Source: Marinobacter santoriniensis NKSG1 (GTDB lineage: Bacteria; Pseudomonadota; Gammaproteobacteria; Pseudomonadales; Oleiphilaceae). From it: DNA of 64,000 nucleotides. The DNA lies in contig NZ_APAT01000029.1 of assembly GCF_000347775.1 (NCBI RefSeq), positions 38,769 to 102,768 on the forward strand, read 5' to 3'. Of the stretch, positions 16,885 to 26,613 are shown piece after piece. The stretch's first letter is position 1, and every line of letters begins with the position of its first letter. The position numbers and the translations under genes are program-made. Below the pieces are notes generated by a model that made no database searches, was not told the DNA's origin, and worked only from the letters and a program-made list of their open reading frames with translations.

Positions 16885-19788
16885 ATGTCCGAGCCATGGA
16901 GTGCATTGCCGTCGCTGATTGCTGACGATGTATCGAGTTGCTGGGGAAGCGTTTTTCCGGACGGCGTGCCGGACTGGTTAATGGCAGATGAGCGTTTTTC
17001 AGAGCAGACGATCGCTGATGCGATCGGGCGCAGCCTGTTTATCCGGCAAACCCTTGAGCGCCATCCGGAGCAGGTGCAGGAACTGGTTGCCTCTCGCTCG
17101 CTGGCTGAGCCCACGACGAAGACCTATCTGGCTGAGCGTTGGCAGGAGTTCCGGTCCGGTGTGAGTACTGAGCCCGATCTCCACAAGGCCCTCCGCCAGT
17201 TCCGGCGGGAAGCCCAGTTTCGTATTATCTGGCGCGATCTCCTGCGATGGGCGGATCTGCGGGAGACGATGGGATCGGCCAGTGCTTTTGCCGACATCTG
17301 CATTGATGGTGCACTGGCATGGCTGTATCAGGACGCTTGCGAACAGTTTGGCACCCCTTACGGAACTGATTCTGTCTCTGGCGACGACGTGCCACAGCCG
17401 TTGGTTGTCCTGGGCATGGGAAAACTGGGTGGGCACGAACTGAACGTATCGTCGGACATTGATCTGATCTTCGCTTTCCCGGAAAAAGGCGAGACCCGGG
17501 GAGGGCGCCGCTCCCTGGACAATCAGCAGTTTTTTATCCGCCTGGGCCAGCGTCTGATTCAGGCGCTTGATCAGATTACGGCAGATGGCTTTGTCTTTCG
17601 CGTGGATATGCGCTTGCGGCCTTATGGTCAGAGCGGCGCGTTGGCACTGAGCTTTTCGGCGCTCGAAACCTATTACCAGGACCAGGGGCGGGACTGGGAG
17701 CGCTATGCCATGGTCAAGGCCCGTGTCGTAGCCGGCGATCAGGCAGCCGGTGAGGTTCTCATGGAGACCCTGCGTCCGTTCGTCTATCGCAAGTACATTG
17801 ATTTTAGCGCGTTTGAATCGCTGCGCAGTATGAAGGCGATGATCGGCCGGGAAGTCCGGCGCAAGGGCCTGGAAAACAACATCAAGCTGGGTAGCGGGGG
17901 TATTCGGGAAATCGAGTTCGTGGTCCAGGCCTTCCAGCTTATCCGCGGAGGACGGGATCGCGAACTGCAGCAACGGGAGCTTCTGGTCATCCTTGGAGAG
18001 CTTGAAGCACTCGAGCTCCTGCCTCCGGACGTGGTTTCCGAGTTGCGGGAGGCCTACGTGTTTCTGCGCAATCTCGAGCATGCCCTGCAGGGAATTGAGG
18101 ACAAACAGACGCAGACTCTGCCTGAAGATGCGCTGAACCGAGCTCGTGTGGCAAGCATCATGGGGTTTCCCGATTGGGAGGCGTGTCTGAAGGAGCTGGA
18201 AGGGCATCGGGAAAGAGTGGCAGCGCACTTTGCCAATATCATCGCCACGGAAGAGGAGGAAGTAGGAGGCGAAGCAGATTTCGCTGAAGAGTGGCACGAA
18301 ATCTGGCTGGCGGAAACCGATGCCGAGTCGTCCAGAACCTGGTTGTCCTCTCAGGGGTATGAGGATCCTGAAGGCTCGCTCCAGGCATTGGCGGATCTGC
18401 GCGACAGCCGGACGGTGGAGACCCTGCAGACCCAGGGGCGCAAGCGCTTGAACCAGTTCATGCCGGTTCTGCTCGAGGCATTGACTCAGGTCGACAATCC
18501 CTCCGAGACGCTGGTGCGGGTTCTCCAGCTTGTCAATGCGATTCTCCGGCGCACCGCGTACATGGTGCTTCTGCTGGAAAACCCCGGGGCTCGAACCCAG
18601 CTGGTCGGGTTGTGTAGCGAGAGCCCCTGGATCGCTCGCCAGCTGGCAGAAACGCCGCTGTTGCTTGATGAACTGCTCAATGCCGAGAGTCTCTACTCTC
18701 CGCCGGCCAAAGAAGAGTTACAGGATGACCTCCGGCAGCAGATGCTGCGAATTCCCTTTGAGGATCTGGAAGAGCAGATGGAGTCTCTGCGGCATTTCAA
18801 GAAAGCACACATCCTGCGGGTCGCCGCCTCCGAACTCAAAGGTACCCTGCCTCTGATGAAAGTGAGTGATTACCTTACCTGGATCGCCGAAGTAGTTCTG
18901 GATCATGTCGTGGATGTCGCGTTTGCAAATCTCGTCAGTCGGCACGGTTACCCACGCCGTGAGGACGGCTCCGCCTGTGAGACGGATTTTGGCATCATCG
19001 GTTATGGCAAACTCGGTGGTATCGAGTTGGGTTACACCTCGGATCTTGACCTTGTGTTCATTCACAATGCCGACCCCGAGTTGTCGACCGACGGTGACAA
19101 GCCGATCGACAACGCGGTGTTCTATACCCGGCTGGGCCAGAGGATCGTTCACATTCTCAGTACCCAGACACCGTCGGGCCAGTTGTACGAAGTGGATATG
19201 AGGCTGCGCCCGTCGGGCAACTCCGGATTGCTGGTGACCACGTTGAGAGCGTTCGAAAAGTATCAACGAAACGATGCCTGGACGTGGGAGCATCAGGCGC
19301 TGGCCCGGGCCCGCGGTGTCGCAGGTTGTGCCGATGCACTGCGCGCGTTTGAAGATATTCGGCACGCTATTCTGTGCGAACCCAGGGATCGGCAGGCTCT
19401 TCGGCAGGCTGTGGTAGACATGCGGGAAAAGATGCGGTCCAGTCTCGGGACGCCCGAAAATCGGAGATCGGAAACGTTTCATATCAAGCATGATGCCGGC
19501 GGCATCGTCGATATCGAGTTCCTGGTTCAATACCTGATGCTGGCGTGGTGTTCGGAATACCCTGAATTGACCCAGTGGTCGGATAACATTCGCCAGATGG
19601 AGGCGCTGGGGCAGGTCGGGGTGTTGTCGACTGACGATGCGGAAGGTCTGCGGGAGGCTTTTATTACGCTCAGGTCAACCATACATCGCCGGGCTTTGCA
19701 GAATCTCAACAGCCAGGTGAGCGGGGATGCATTCCCCGACGAGCGTCACTACATCCAGTCGATGTGGAAGAAAGTGATGATTGATTAG
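16885..19788 (+). CDS. glnE: Bifunctional glutamine synthetase adenylyltransferase/deadenylylase
   Basis: GlnE attaches AMP to, and removes it from, the regulatory tyrosine of GlnA in response to PII and glutamine. The 967-residue protein contains two nucleotidyltransferase domains. The N-terminal deadenylylase has GMGKLGGHELNVSSDIDL near residue 177. The C-terminal adenylylase has GYGKLGGIELGYTSDLDL near residue 706. The paired aspartates SDIDL and SDLDL bind metal. Both catalytic motifs are intact and the length is normal (E. coli 946). Its substrate GlnA is encoded about 9 kb away in this window. The CYTH gene lies upstream and ilvE downstream. Confidence 0.98.
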   Translation: MSEPWSALPSLIADDVSSCWGSVFPDGVPDWLMADERFSEQTIADAIGRSLFIRQTLERHPEQVQELVASRSLAEPTTKTYLAERWQEFRSGVSTEPDLHKALRQFRREAQFRIIWRDLLRWADLRETMGSASAFADICIDGALAWLYQDACEQFGTPYGTDSVSGDDVPQPLVVLGMGKLGGHELNVSSDIDLIFAFPEKGETRGGRRSLDNQQFFIRLGQRLIQALDQITADGFVFRVDMRLRPYGQSGALALSFSALETYYQDQGRDWERYAMVKARVVAGDQAAGEVLMETLRPFVYRKYIDFSAFESLRSMKAMIGREVRRKGLENNIKLGSGGIREIEFVVQAFQLIRGGRDRELQQRELLVILGELEALELLPPDVVSELREAYVFLRNLEHALQGIEDKQTQTLPEDALNRARVASIMGFPDWEACLKELEGHRERVAAHFANIIATEEEEVGGEADFAEEWHEIWLAETDAESSRTWLSSQGYEDPEGSLQALADLRDSRTVETLQTQGRKRLNQFMPVLLEALTQVDNPSETLVRVLQLVNAILRRTAYMVLLLENPGARTQLVGLCSESPWIARQLAETPLLLDELLNAESLYSPPAKEELQDDLRQQMLRIPFEDLEEQMESLRHFKKAHILRVAASELKGTLPLMKVSDYLTWIAEVVLDHVVDVAFANLVSRHGYPRREDGSACETDFGIIGYGKLGGIELGYTSDLDLVFIHNADPELSTDGDKPIDNAVFYTRLGQRIVHILSTQTPSGQLYEVDMRLRPSGNSGLLVTTLRAFEKYQRNDAWTWEHQALARARGVAGCADALRAFEDIRHAILCEPRDRQALRQAVVDMREKMRSSLGTPENRRSETFHIKHDAGGIVDIEFLVQYLMLAWCSEYPELTQWSDNIRQMEALGQVGVLSTDDAEGLREAFITLRSTIHRRALQNLNSQVSGDAFPDERHYIQSMWKKVMID

Positions 19789-19867
19789 CAAGCTAAATTT
19801 ATTTTCAGAGAGCTTTCCTGCTAGAATGCCGATTCCCCGAAAACCGCTTTTTTAGGAGCAATGAAGA

Positions 19868-20794
19868 ATGTCGATGGCTGATCGTGATGGCCTTATCTGG
19901 CTCGATGGTGAAATGGTTCCCTGGCGGGATGCCAAAACCCACGTGTTGACCCACACCCTGCATTACGGTCTTGGCTGTTTTGAAGGTGTGCGAGCCTATA
20001 GCACAGACAACGGCCCCGCCATTTTTCGTCTCAATGAACACACTGACCGGCTGTTCCGCTCCGCGCATATTCTGAACATGAAGATGCCGTTCAGCAAAGA
20101 TGAGCTCAATGAGGCTCAGAGGGCGTCTGTCCGGGAGAACAAGCTGGACGAAGCCTACCTGCGTCCAATGGTTTTTCTGGGCTCCGAGGGTATGGGGCTT
20201 CGCGCCGATAACCTGAAGGTACACGTGATGGTCGCAGCCTGGAGCTGGCCGTCCTACATGTCTCCGGAAGCCAAGGAACTGGGTATCAAGGTTCGCACCT
20301 CGTCCTATACCCGCCACCACGTGAACATCACGATGTGTAAGGCCAAGGCCAATGGTAACTACATCAACTCGATGCTGGCCCTGAACGAGGCGATATCCGG
20401 TGGCGCAGAGGAAGCCCTGTTGCTCGATAATGAGGGCTATGTCGCCGAAGGTTCCGGGGAAAATATTTTCATTGTGCGGGACGGTGTGCTCCACACCCCC
20501 GAGCTGACCTCCTGCCTGGAAGGTATTACCCGGGCGACCATCATCACCTTTGCAAAAGAACTGGGTCTGGAGGTGCGTGAGCGCCGTATTACGCGGGATG
20601 AAGTCTACATCGCGGAAGAGGCCTTCTTTACCGGGACCGCCGCTGAAGTCCTGCCTATCCGGGAGCTTGATGGCCGGGTGATCGGTGCTGGCAAGCGTGG
20701 ACCGGTTACCGAAAAGCTCCAGGCCATGTACTTCGATGCGGTCAAAGGCAAATCAGCAAAGCACGCCAACTGGCTGACACCGGTCCGGGACTGA
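19868..20794 (+). CDS. ilvE: Branched-chain amino acid aminotransferase
   Basis: This fold-type IV PLP enzyme carries out the last step of valine, leucine and isoleucine synthesis using glutamate. The 308-residue protein starts with the typical WLDGEMVPW and has GCFEGVRAY (about residues 37-45). The PLP lysine is in MCKAKANGNY near residue 158, and the glutamate segment EGSGENIFIV is near 196-205. Length is exactly that of IlvE. AGGAG stands upstream of the start; an alternative ATG two codons later is possible. It is 79 bases after glnE on the same strand. Confidence 0.97.
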   Translation: MSMADRDGLIWLDGEMVPWRDAKTHVLTHTLHYGLGCFEGVRAYSTDNGPAIFRLNEHTDRLFRSAHILNMKMPFSKDELNEAQRASVRENKLDEAYLRPMVFLGSEGMGLRADNLKVHVMVAAWSWPSYMSPEAKELGIKVRTSSYTRHHVNITMCKAKANGNYINSMLALNEAISGGAEEALLLDNEGYVAEGSGENIFIVRDGVLHTPELTSCLEGITRATIITFAKELGLEVRERRITRDEVYIAEEAFFTGTAAEVLPIRELDGRVIGAGKRGPVTEKLQAMYFDAVKGKSAKHANWLTPVRD

Positions 20795-20874
20795 TCCCTT
20801 CGCAACTCGTCAGGCTGCCGGCAATCCGGCCGCCTGACTCAGCTTCCATTTACTCAACCTGCAGGAAATCCGAC

Positions 20875-21279
20875 ATGGCAGATGTGATTAAAGTGCCGGT
20901 GTCCTTCGGCGAAGTCCTGGACAAGATTACGATTCTGGAAATCAAATCCGAGCGCATCAAAGACGAAGCCAAGCTGAAGAACGTTCGGCTGGAGCTGGAT
21001 GAACTGAGTGAGACCTGGAATGAGGCGGTCAAGGACCCGGCGGCCATCGCCGAGCTTCGTGATCAGTTGAAGTCCGTGAATGAGGCGCTGTGGGAAATTG
21101 AGGACGATATCCGTGACCAGGAGGCCGCGCAGGATTTCGGTCCCCGGTTTATCGAGTTGGCCAGGGCGGTCTATGTCACCAATGACAAGCGTGCGGCGAT
21201 CAAGAAAGAGGTCAACCTGGCGCTTGGTTCCCGGTTTGTGGAAGAAAAATCTTACAAGGATTATCAGTCCGGTCAGTAA
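20875..21279 (+). CDS. DUF6165 family protein
   Basis: The small, highly charged 134-residue protein begins with VIKVPVSFGEVLDKITILEIKSERI. It has two predicted amphipathic helices, one near residues 20-60 and a second coiled-coil-like stretch near 60-95. No signal peptide or membrane segment is present. I recognise it as the DUF6165 family, short proteins often encoded beside LPS genes; no function is established to my knowledge. It is separated by 80 bases from ilvE and faces the GT8 genes, standing at the border of the LPS cluster. Confidence 0.8.
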   Translation: MADVIKVPVSFGEVLDKITILEIKSERIKDEAKLKNVRLELDELSETWNEAVKDPAAIAELRDQLKSVNEALWEIEDDIRDQEAAQDFGPRFIELARAVYVTNDKRAAIKKEVNLALGSRFVEEKSYKDYQSGQ

Positions 21280-21356
21280 GCCTGCCGGTCGCCTCTCCGG
21301 GCCCTCTGGCCTGGCGAGGCGGTCTTCAGAAAATCCTGTTGTTCCTCCCGCCTCAG

Positions 21357-22334
21357 TTAGCCTCCGTACAAATCAAAACCGTTTGACCGATACCAGCGTC
21401 GGTTTTTCCGGCAGCGCCACCACTTTTTCAGATGGGAGACCGACCCGTATGCTCGGATATAGTCTGCGACGCCGGGTTTTGGCCTGGGGGAGGGGCCGAG
21501 AAGCTGGTCTGCATATCGGTCATACTCGTCGGCCAGTGGATGGAATCGGACTTTTCTCCAGGGCTTGTCCCAGCCAATATAATGAATGACCTTGGGATTC
21601 AGATTGGCAGATTTGACCTCCTCGGGTGAAAAGGCGTCCGTCTGATCGCTCTGGCGGTAGAGGCCGGTCTGGTGATTCCATTTCAGGGGAAGATGCTTCC
21701 AGCTCTCATGAAGGATTCCGTTGAGGGCGCACTGGTCATTGGTGCTGATGCGGTGGGGGTTTTCCTGCTTGAACCGGAGGACCTGGTCGGAAATGCCGTT
21801 TTCTCGCCAGTAATCCAGGTTCAGTAGCAGGACGCCTGAGTTGAAATACTCCGACTGCGGAATGCCCAGTTTCTTGTAGGTATGGCCCGAGATATTTTCC
21901 ACCGCCGCAACGCCAAAGCCGGTCAGATCGGTGGCAGCCAGCTCCAGAATGTCCCCACGGACAATGATGTCGCAATCCAGGTACACCACCTTTTTCACGG
22001 ATTCGTCGAACAGCTCGGGGATCGCGATACGGTAATACGCCGAGGATGTGATGTGCTTCAGTGTCGGCAAATGCTCGAAGCGCTTCTTGTCCACGTTGAT
22101 AAACTCGATGCCCCGGCCTCCGGCATGAACAATTTCCTCGTTCATCCGTTCACGGGTCTGCTCTGGAATGCCCCCGTCGATACAGAAAAGCTGGACTCTT
22201 TCCGGGTCGGAGCAGTTACGAAGCAGTGATGTGAACATCACGGTCAGATGCATCGCATAGTTCTGGTCCGAGCTTGCGACGACAGGGATAACACCCTCGG
22301 CCACGGACCGGCCTGTCTGATGGGACTGGTTCAT
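21357..22334 (-). CDS. Glycosyltransferase family 8 protein (LPS core type)
   Basis: GT8 enzymes transfer galactose or glucose from the UDP-sugar with retention of configuration. The protein of about 325 residues starts VIPVVASSDQNYAMHL, the canonical GT8 opening. It has the metal-binding DxD in YLDCDIIV near residue 105, a second family block FNSGVLLLNLDYWR, and a Trp/His C-terminal block VIHYIGWDKPW. I chose ATG 22334 because it forms a 4-bp ATGA overlap with the preceding gene's stop. Both are in one operon with the ligase and heptosyltransferase. The donor sugar and acceptor are not decided by sequence. Relatives are WaaO, WaaI and WaaJ. Confidence 0.88.
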   Translation of the reverse strand: MNQSHQTGRSVAEGVIPVVASSDQNYAMHLTVMFTSLLRNCSDPERVQLFCIDGGIPEQTRERMNEEIVHAGGRGIEFINVDKKRFEHLPTLKHITSSAYYRIAIPELFDESVKKVVYLDCDIIVRGDILELAATDLTGFGVAAVENISGHTYKKLGIPQSEYFNSGVLLLNLDYWRENGISDQVLRFKQENPHRISTNDQCALNGILHESWKHLPLKWNHQTGLYRQSDQTDAFSPEEVKSANLNPKVIHYIGWDKPWRKVRFHPLADEYDRYADQLLGPSPRPKPGVADYIRAYGSVSHLKKWWRCRKNRRWYRSNGFDLYGG

Positions 22335-23263
22335 GATTTCCCCTGAAATCGATCGGCAAGTTGCTGGCGACGTGCATGAAATTTCCAATGCCTGCGCAAA
22401 GCAAACAGGAAACGCAGCCGGGTATTAAAGTCTGCGTCCGGGTAGGGTTGTCCTGCCCAGGGGGTCTGTGCAAGCACCTTCCTGTAGCAGGATTTGAACG
22501 GATGAAAGCAATACAGCTTCCAGGGTTTCATTTTGCCGGTGAAATGAACAATGGCCGGTTCAAGCATGGCCGATTGCATCTCATCAACGGAGTAGCTGCA
22601 GCCTTCCTGGTATTTGACGATGACCTTATAGATGTCGGATTGCTGGTTCCACTTCAAGGGCAGACGGAGCCAGTCGCCCTGAAGTACGGCATTCAGACTG
22701 CATTGATCGACAAAACGGAGCCCAGCCGCATTCTCCCGAGCATAATCCGTGACCTGCCGGTGCAGACGACGTTGCCGCCACTGGTTCAGGTCCATGACCA
22801 ACACACCGGAGTTGAAATATTCCGTCCGATCCACGCCGATATCCTGACATGCCTTGGGTGACAGGTTCTCGACAGCGCCGGTCGAGTTGCCTTGCAAATC
22901 GATCGTCCAGAGTTCCATCAGGCTCTGGAGTACCAGCGTGTCGGAATCGATATAGATGATTTTATCGATCGACTCGGGAATGTATTCCGGCAGATTGATC
23001 CGCTGATACACCGCCTCACCGTAACGGAGTGTTGGAAGACCCTCATAGAGAGAAGCGTCCGGCGTGTAAGTGGTCAATCGGGCGCCCATGGCCTCAAGCA
23101 TCGTGCGGAGCGTGTCAACGCTTTCGTCGCGGATACTGCAATTGATCAGGTGGAAATGAAGCGTCGCCCCGGGCGTGGCCTGAATCGCTGAATGCATCAT
23201 GACGCCTGCGTAGGCGACGTAATTCTCGTCGCAGCAGGCGGCAACGTGGATTTCAGTGCTCAT
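22331..23263 (-). CDS. Glycosyltransferase family 8 protein (LPS core type)
   Basis: The 310-residue GT8 enzyme has IHVAACCDENYVAYAGVMMHS at the N-terminus, the catalytic metal motif in YIDSDTLVLQ (about residue 108), FNSGVLVMDLNQWR, and VHFTGKMKPW near the C-terminus. It resembles the next gene (21357-22334) in organisation but is clearly divergent, so the two probably add successive hexoses to the core. Its start overlaps the end of the ligase gene by 11 bases, and its stop overlaps the next start (ATGA), which indicates translational coupling. Confidence 0.88.
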   Translation of the reverse strand: MSTEIHVAACCDENYVAYAGVMMHSAIQATPGATLHFHLINCSIRDESVDTLRTMLEAMGARLTTYTPDASLYEGLPTLRYGEAVYQRINLPEYIPESIDKIIYIDSDTLVLQSLMELWTIDLQGNSTGAVENLSPKACQDIGVDRTEYFNSGVLVMDLNQWRQRRLHRQVTDYARENAAGLRFVDQCSLNAVLQGDWLRLPLKWNQQSDIYKVIVKYQEGCSYSVDEMQSAMLEPAIVHFTGKMKPWKLYCFHPFKSCYRKVLAQTPWAGQPYPDADFNTRLRFLFALRRHWKFHARRQQLADRFQGKS

Positions 23264-24623
23264 GAGCTTTCTCCGTCACCCTTGAGGAAAGATAAAAGGT
23301 ATAGATGAAGCCGACAATCAGGGCGTTCATGTACTGGCCGGTAGAGTAAATGATATAGGATTCAAACATATTGATGACTAGCCAGAAGCCGAAGTAGCTA
23401 AAGGCAAAGACGAAAACGTCGAGTGGCATGTTGCCCGTGCGGAAGCATCGCCACGTGGCGATACCAATCCATACTATAAGGGCACATAGAAGTCCGGTAC
23501 CAATCAGTCCATGTGCGTAGAGCGTCTCGAAATAGCTGTTATGGAGATGGCCGAAGCCCTTGAACCAGCGGTCGAAAAAGTTGGATTGATCAATCTTGTC
23601 ATCCACTGTGCCTGCGCCCCAGCCTGCCAGCGGGCGCTCTGAGATCCAGCCCAGTGCTACGCGCCAGGAGTACAGGCGAACACCGCTGCTGGTTTTGGGA
23701 TTACCATGTTCCGAAGGTGGTGCCAGAAAATCCTCGAGGTTGATCTCGGAAGCATTGACCCGGTGTTCGACAGTTTTCAACGAATGCAGGGCGACAAAAA
23801 TGGCCGTGAGGACAATAACGAGGCCAACAGCCGAGCCCAAAAGCACTTTTGGATTCCAGTGTCGCTTTCGCACCTGGCTGGCAAGGAGAATGACCAGTAT
23901 TACGATGGAAGCGACGAGCCCCAGCCATACCGCACGGGTCTGGGCGGCCAGCGTGCCTTCGAAAGCGAGCGTAATGGATGCCAGTAGCGGCAGGGCGAGT
24001 AATGCGAATCCGACCGGTGATCTGGCACGCATCAGGAATCGGGGCGCGAAACAGATCAGCGCCAGCAGGCTTGAGCCAAAAAACAGGCCGGTGTGCTGGG
24101 CATTGTGGATGCCGAAGTCGACACGTCGGCCAGCCAGCGCCCGTTGCCATTCATGGGCATCGAAGTTGAGCCCCAGGTACACCAGCAGCCCCGCCCATCC
24201 AATCAGAAGCAGCTGCCAGGCCCGATTGATCGGCTGGAGTGCCAGCCCCGTCGCCAGAATAATCACCATGAAAGGCTTCAGATAGTAGCGCATGTCCCGG
24301 GTGTTGGGCTCGAGGTCCACGGGCAATGACAGTGCATACCAGGCCCGGGCGCCTGCCAGGAAAACCGTAAACAGCAGCATGATCCGGAACACCGGATCCC
24401 GGACCAGCACCTGGCGAATCGGGGAATGGCGATTGCCCAGGGCCAGGAGGCCGAGAAAAAGCAACACCAACAGGGATTCGGAAATCTGGGCTACCCGCAG
24501 AAAGGGAAGGAACGAGAACCCGTATAACGCCACCAGGAGGGCGTAGGTTCTCGCATAGACCTTGTGATCTGACAGAAAGGAACTGAGCTGTGATGGCACC
24601 GGCTTAACCAGAGTTTTGATCAT
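23253..24623 (-). CDS. O-antigen ligase family protein (WaaL-like)
   Basis: This multi-pass inner-membrane enzyme of the Wzy/WaaL superfamily is expected to join undecaprenyl-linked glycan to the lipid A core on the periplasmic face. The 456-residue protein has about eleven hydrophobic segments and one large loop. Around that loop are the conserved arginine in QTRAVWLGL (about residue 240) and the block RPLAGWGAG followed by GHLHNSYFETLYAHG (about residues 340-395), whose His is characteristic. The position, between a heptosyltransferase and core GT8 genes, supports ligase over polymerase. The start overlaps the upstream stop by 4 bases. No Wzx or Wzy gene is in the window. Confidence 0.85.
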   Translation of the reverse strand: MIKTLVKPVPSQLSSFLSDHKVYARTYALLVALYGFSFLPFLRVAQISESLLVLLFLGLLALGNRHSPIRQVLVRDPVFRIMLLFTVFLAGARAWYALSLPVDLEPNTRDMRYYLKPFMVIILATGLALQPINRAWQLLLIGWAGLLVYLGLNFDAHEWQRALAGRRVDFGIHNAQHTGLFFGSSLLALICFAPRFLMRARSPVGFALLALPLLASITLAFEGTLAAQTRAVWLGLVASIVILVILLASQVRKRHWNPKVLLGSAVGLVIVLTAIFVALHSLKTVEHRVNASEINLEDFLAPPSEHGNPKTSSGVRLYSWRVALGWISERPLAGWGAGTVDDKIDQSNFFDRWFKGFGHLHNSYFETLYAHGLIGTGLLCALIVWIGIATWRCFRTGNMPLDVFVFAFSYFGFWLVINMFESYIIYSTGQYMNALIVGFIYTFYLSSRVTEKAHEH

Positions 24624-25657
24624 GAGTCTGCGCGGTCCTCAAACCACTTGTCGAGCATCCGGCAAACATCCTCCACGGTAATCATTTCCATGGCGCCTTC
24701 AAACTCAGCCTTGGCGCCCCATCTGGATTGCGCCACGGATTTCCCGGTGAATTTCTCCAGGGCTTCCGGGTAGCGGTTCACACACCACTTCAGGGAATTG
24801 TAAGGGCCGGACCGGTAGGGGTTGCTGGCGGCAAAAAGACCAAGGACATCGGTGCCCATGGCACTGGCAATGTGGGCAGGTCCGGTATCGGGCGCGAGCA
24901 CGAGATCCGCGTGCTGTAATAAGGCGGCAAGTTGCTTGAGCGTGTCTTTCCCACAGATGTTGTGGGCTCTTTCCGTCATGGCGGATTCAATGGCCGAGCA
25001 ATAGTCCAGTTCAAAAGGGGCGGGGCTGCCGACCAGCAGGACCCGCATGCCATAGGTGCGTATCGCATAATCGGCCAGTTGTGCATATCGTTCCGCCGGC
25101 CAGTTGCGCAGCCGATGGCTGGCACAGGGGCTGATAACCAGGTTGCGGCAATCGTCCGACAGATGCTGGCGGGCGAAGGCATGGTCCGAATCACTCAGAG
25201 GGATGGTCCAGCGCGGTGGTGCAGCCGTCAGACCCAGCGGTTCGAGAAAGCTGGCCAGACAATCCCGGACATGCTGTTCGGGCGCCGGCGCGATGCGCCG
25301 GTTGATGAACAGCCCATGCAGGTCCTTGCTGCGTGCCTGGTCATAACCGATACGGATATCGGCGGGTATACAGGCGGCGGCCAGGTTGGCGCGAAAGGCA
25401 ACCTGCATGTGAAGCAGGGCGTCGAAGCGGCGGTCTTTCATGGCCCGGCGCAGGTCCAGGTACCCCTGTCGACCGGCTTTCTTGTCGAGAACGATAAACT
25501 CGACGCCAGCCAGGTCACCGATGAGTTTTGCTTCCAGCTTGCCGATGACCCAGGTGATGTTCACCCCCGGCATCTGCTCCTGGAGACTCAGAACAACCGG
25601 GATAACATGAGTGACGTCGCCTATTGCCGACAGGCGAAGAATGCAGATGGACTTCAT
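24620..25657 (-). CDS. Glycosyltransferase family 9 (heptosyltransferase) protein
   Basis: The 345-residue GT9 enzyme is expected to add a heptose from ADP-heptose in the inner LPS core. It has the N-terminal ILRLSAIGDVTHVIPV (residues 6-21) with the catalytic aspartate in GDV. It also has an Arg/Lys-rich acceptor region near 100 and the nucleotide-sugar site LAPDTGPAHIASAMG (about residues 255-269). Membership is certain. Whether it is heptosyltransferase I, II or a WaaQ-like III is not. It is the first gene of a four-gene operon (25657 to 21357), divergent from the Kdo kinase gene with about 150 bases between. Confidence 0.9.
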   Translation of the reverse strand: MKSICILRLSAIGDVTHVIPVVLSLQEQMPGVNITWVIGKLEAKLIGDLAGVEFIVLDKKAGRQGYLDLRRAMKDRRFDALLHMQVAFRANLAAACIPADIRIGYDQARSKDLHGLFINRRIAPAPEQHVRDCLASFLEPLGLTAAPPRWTIPLSDSDHAFARQHLSDDCRNLVISPCASHRLRNWPAERYAQLADYAIRTYGMRVLLVGSPAPFELDYCSAIESAMTERAHNICGKDTLKQLAALLQHADLVLAPDTGPAHIASAMGTDVLGLFAASNPYRSGPYNSLKWCVNRYPEALEKFTGKSVAQSRWGAKAEFEGAMEMITVEDVCRMLDKWFEDRADS

Positions 25658-25807
25658 CGAGTTTTGATCCGTCAGCGGTATGCAAAGCGCTTTATGGAGC
25701 TTTACCGGTAATCGTTGATAAACTGGCGCGCATTCTATCGCAATTGACGTTCAAGATCTCCTGGGGATCTGTGACTGAACGTTGCGCCCCACAAGAGGTT
25801 GGAGGAC

Positions 25808-26548
25808 ATGTCCGGGTCGGAAATCTGTTTACGCGACGGTGTGGAGGTGATGCTGATTCACCCCGCGTACAAGGACCGCGTCGAGGCCCGCTGGTTTCAT
25901 CCCGGCTTCTGGGGCGCGCGCGCCCGTCCGGTGGATAGCGGCGGGCGGGGCAGTGCCTGGTTTATCAGTGACGACGACGTGTCGGCGGTGCTCCGGGAAT
26001 ACCGCCGTGGCGGTTTGATCGCCAGGCTGTCCGAAAAAAACTATGTCTTCACGACCGAGTCGCGGGTCCGGTCGTTTGCAGAATTCCGCCTGCTCAACCG
26101 AATGGTTGGCATGGGCTTGCCGGTGCCGCGGCCGGTTGCGGCGATGTATAGAAAGATAAACCCGCTCCGCTACGAGGCCGCGATCATTGTTGAACGACTG
26201 GAGAATACAAAGCCGCTGGCGGACCTGGTGAGTTCACTGGATGATGAGGATTGGTACCGCGTGGGACGGACCGTTCGACAGTTCCACGACGCTGGCATTC
26301 AGCACGCAGATCTGAACTGTTTCAATATCCTGCTAAGGGGCGGCGAGGCTTTCCTGATTGATTTTGATCGTGGACGCCTGGTCGGTGACAGTGCGCCGGG
26401 GGCTGGATGGAAGAAGACTAACCTGGACCGGCTTCACCGATCCCTGTCCAAAGTGTCGGGAGATGCTGATGGCGACTCCCTGAGAAGATCCTGGCAGGCC
26501 TTTATGCGGGGCTACCAGTCGCCTCTGTCGACGCCGGGTGCTGCATAG
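25808..26548 (+). CDS. kdkA: 3-deoxy-D-manno-octulosonic acid (Kdo) kinase-like protein
   Basis: This is a small protein kinase-like enzyme of the WaaP/KdkA group. Such enzymes phosphorylate inner-core Kdo or heptose. The C-terminal half has the kinase catalytic loop QHADLNCFNILL (Asp near residue 167) and the metal motif LIDFDRGR. Upstream is VLREYRRGGLIARL with a candidate ATP-binding lysine/arginine region. The length of about 246 residues fits KdkA. I chose ATG 25808 with AGAGG nine bases upstream; an in-frame TTG three codons earlier is weaker. The next gene follows within 70 bases. KdkA versus another Kdo/heptose kinase is inferred from overall similarity. Confidence 0.82.
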   Translation: MSGSEICLRDGVEVMLIHPAYKDRVEARWFHPGFWGARARPVDSGGRGSAWFISDDDVSAVLREYRRGGLIARLSEKNYVFTTESRVRSFAEFRLLNRMVGMGLPVPRPVAAMYRKINPLRYEAAIIVERLENTKPLADLVSSLDDEDWYRVGRTVRQFHDAGIQHADLNCFNILLRGGEAFLIDFDRGRLVGDSAPGAGWKKTNLDRLHRSLSKVSGDADGDSLRRSWQAFMRGYQSPLSTPGAA

Positions 26549-26613
26549 GCCGCTGCGGTTTCGATATGACCGCTTATTTTTATCGAACTGGAAACATTAA
26601 CCGGAGTTCCCCT

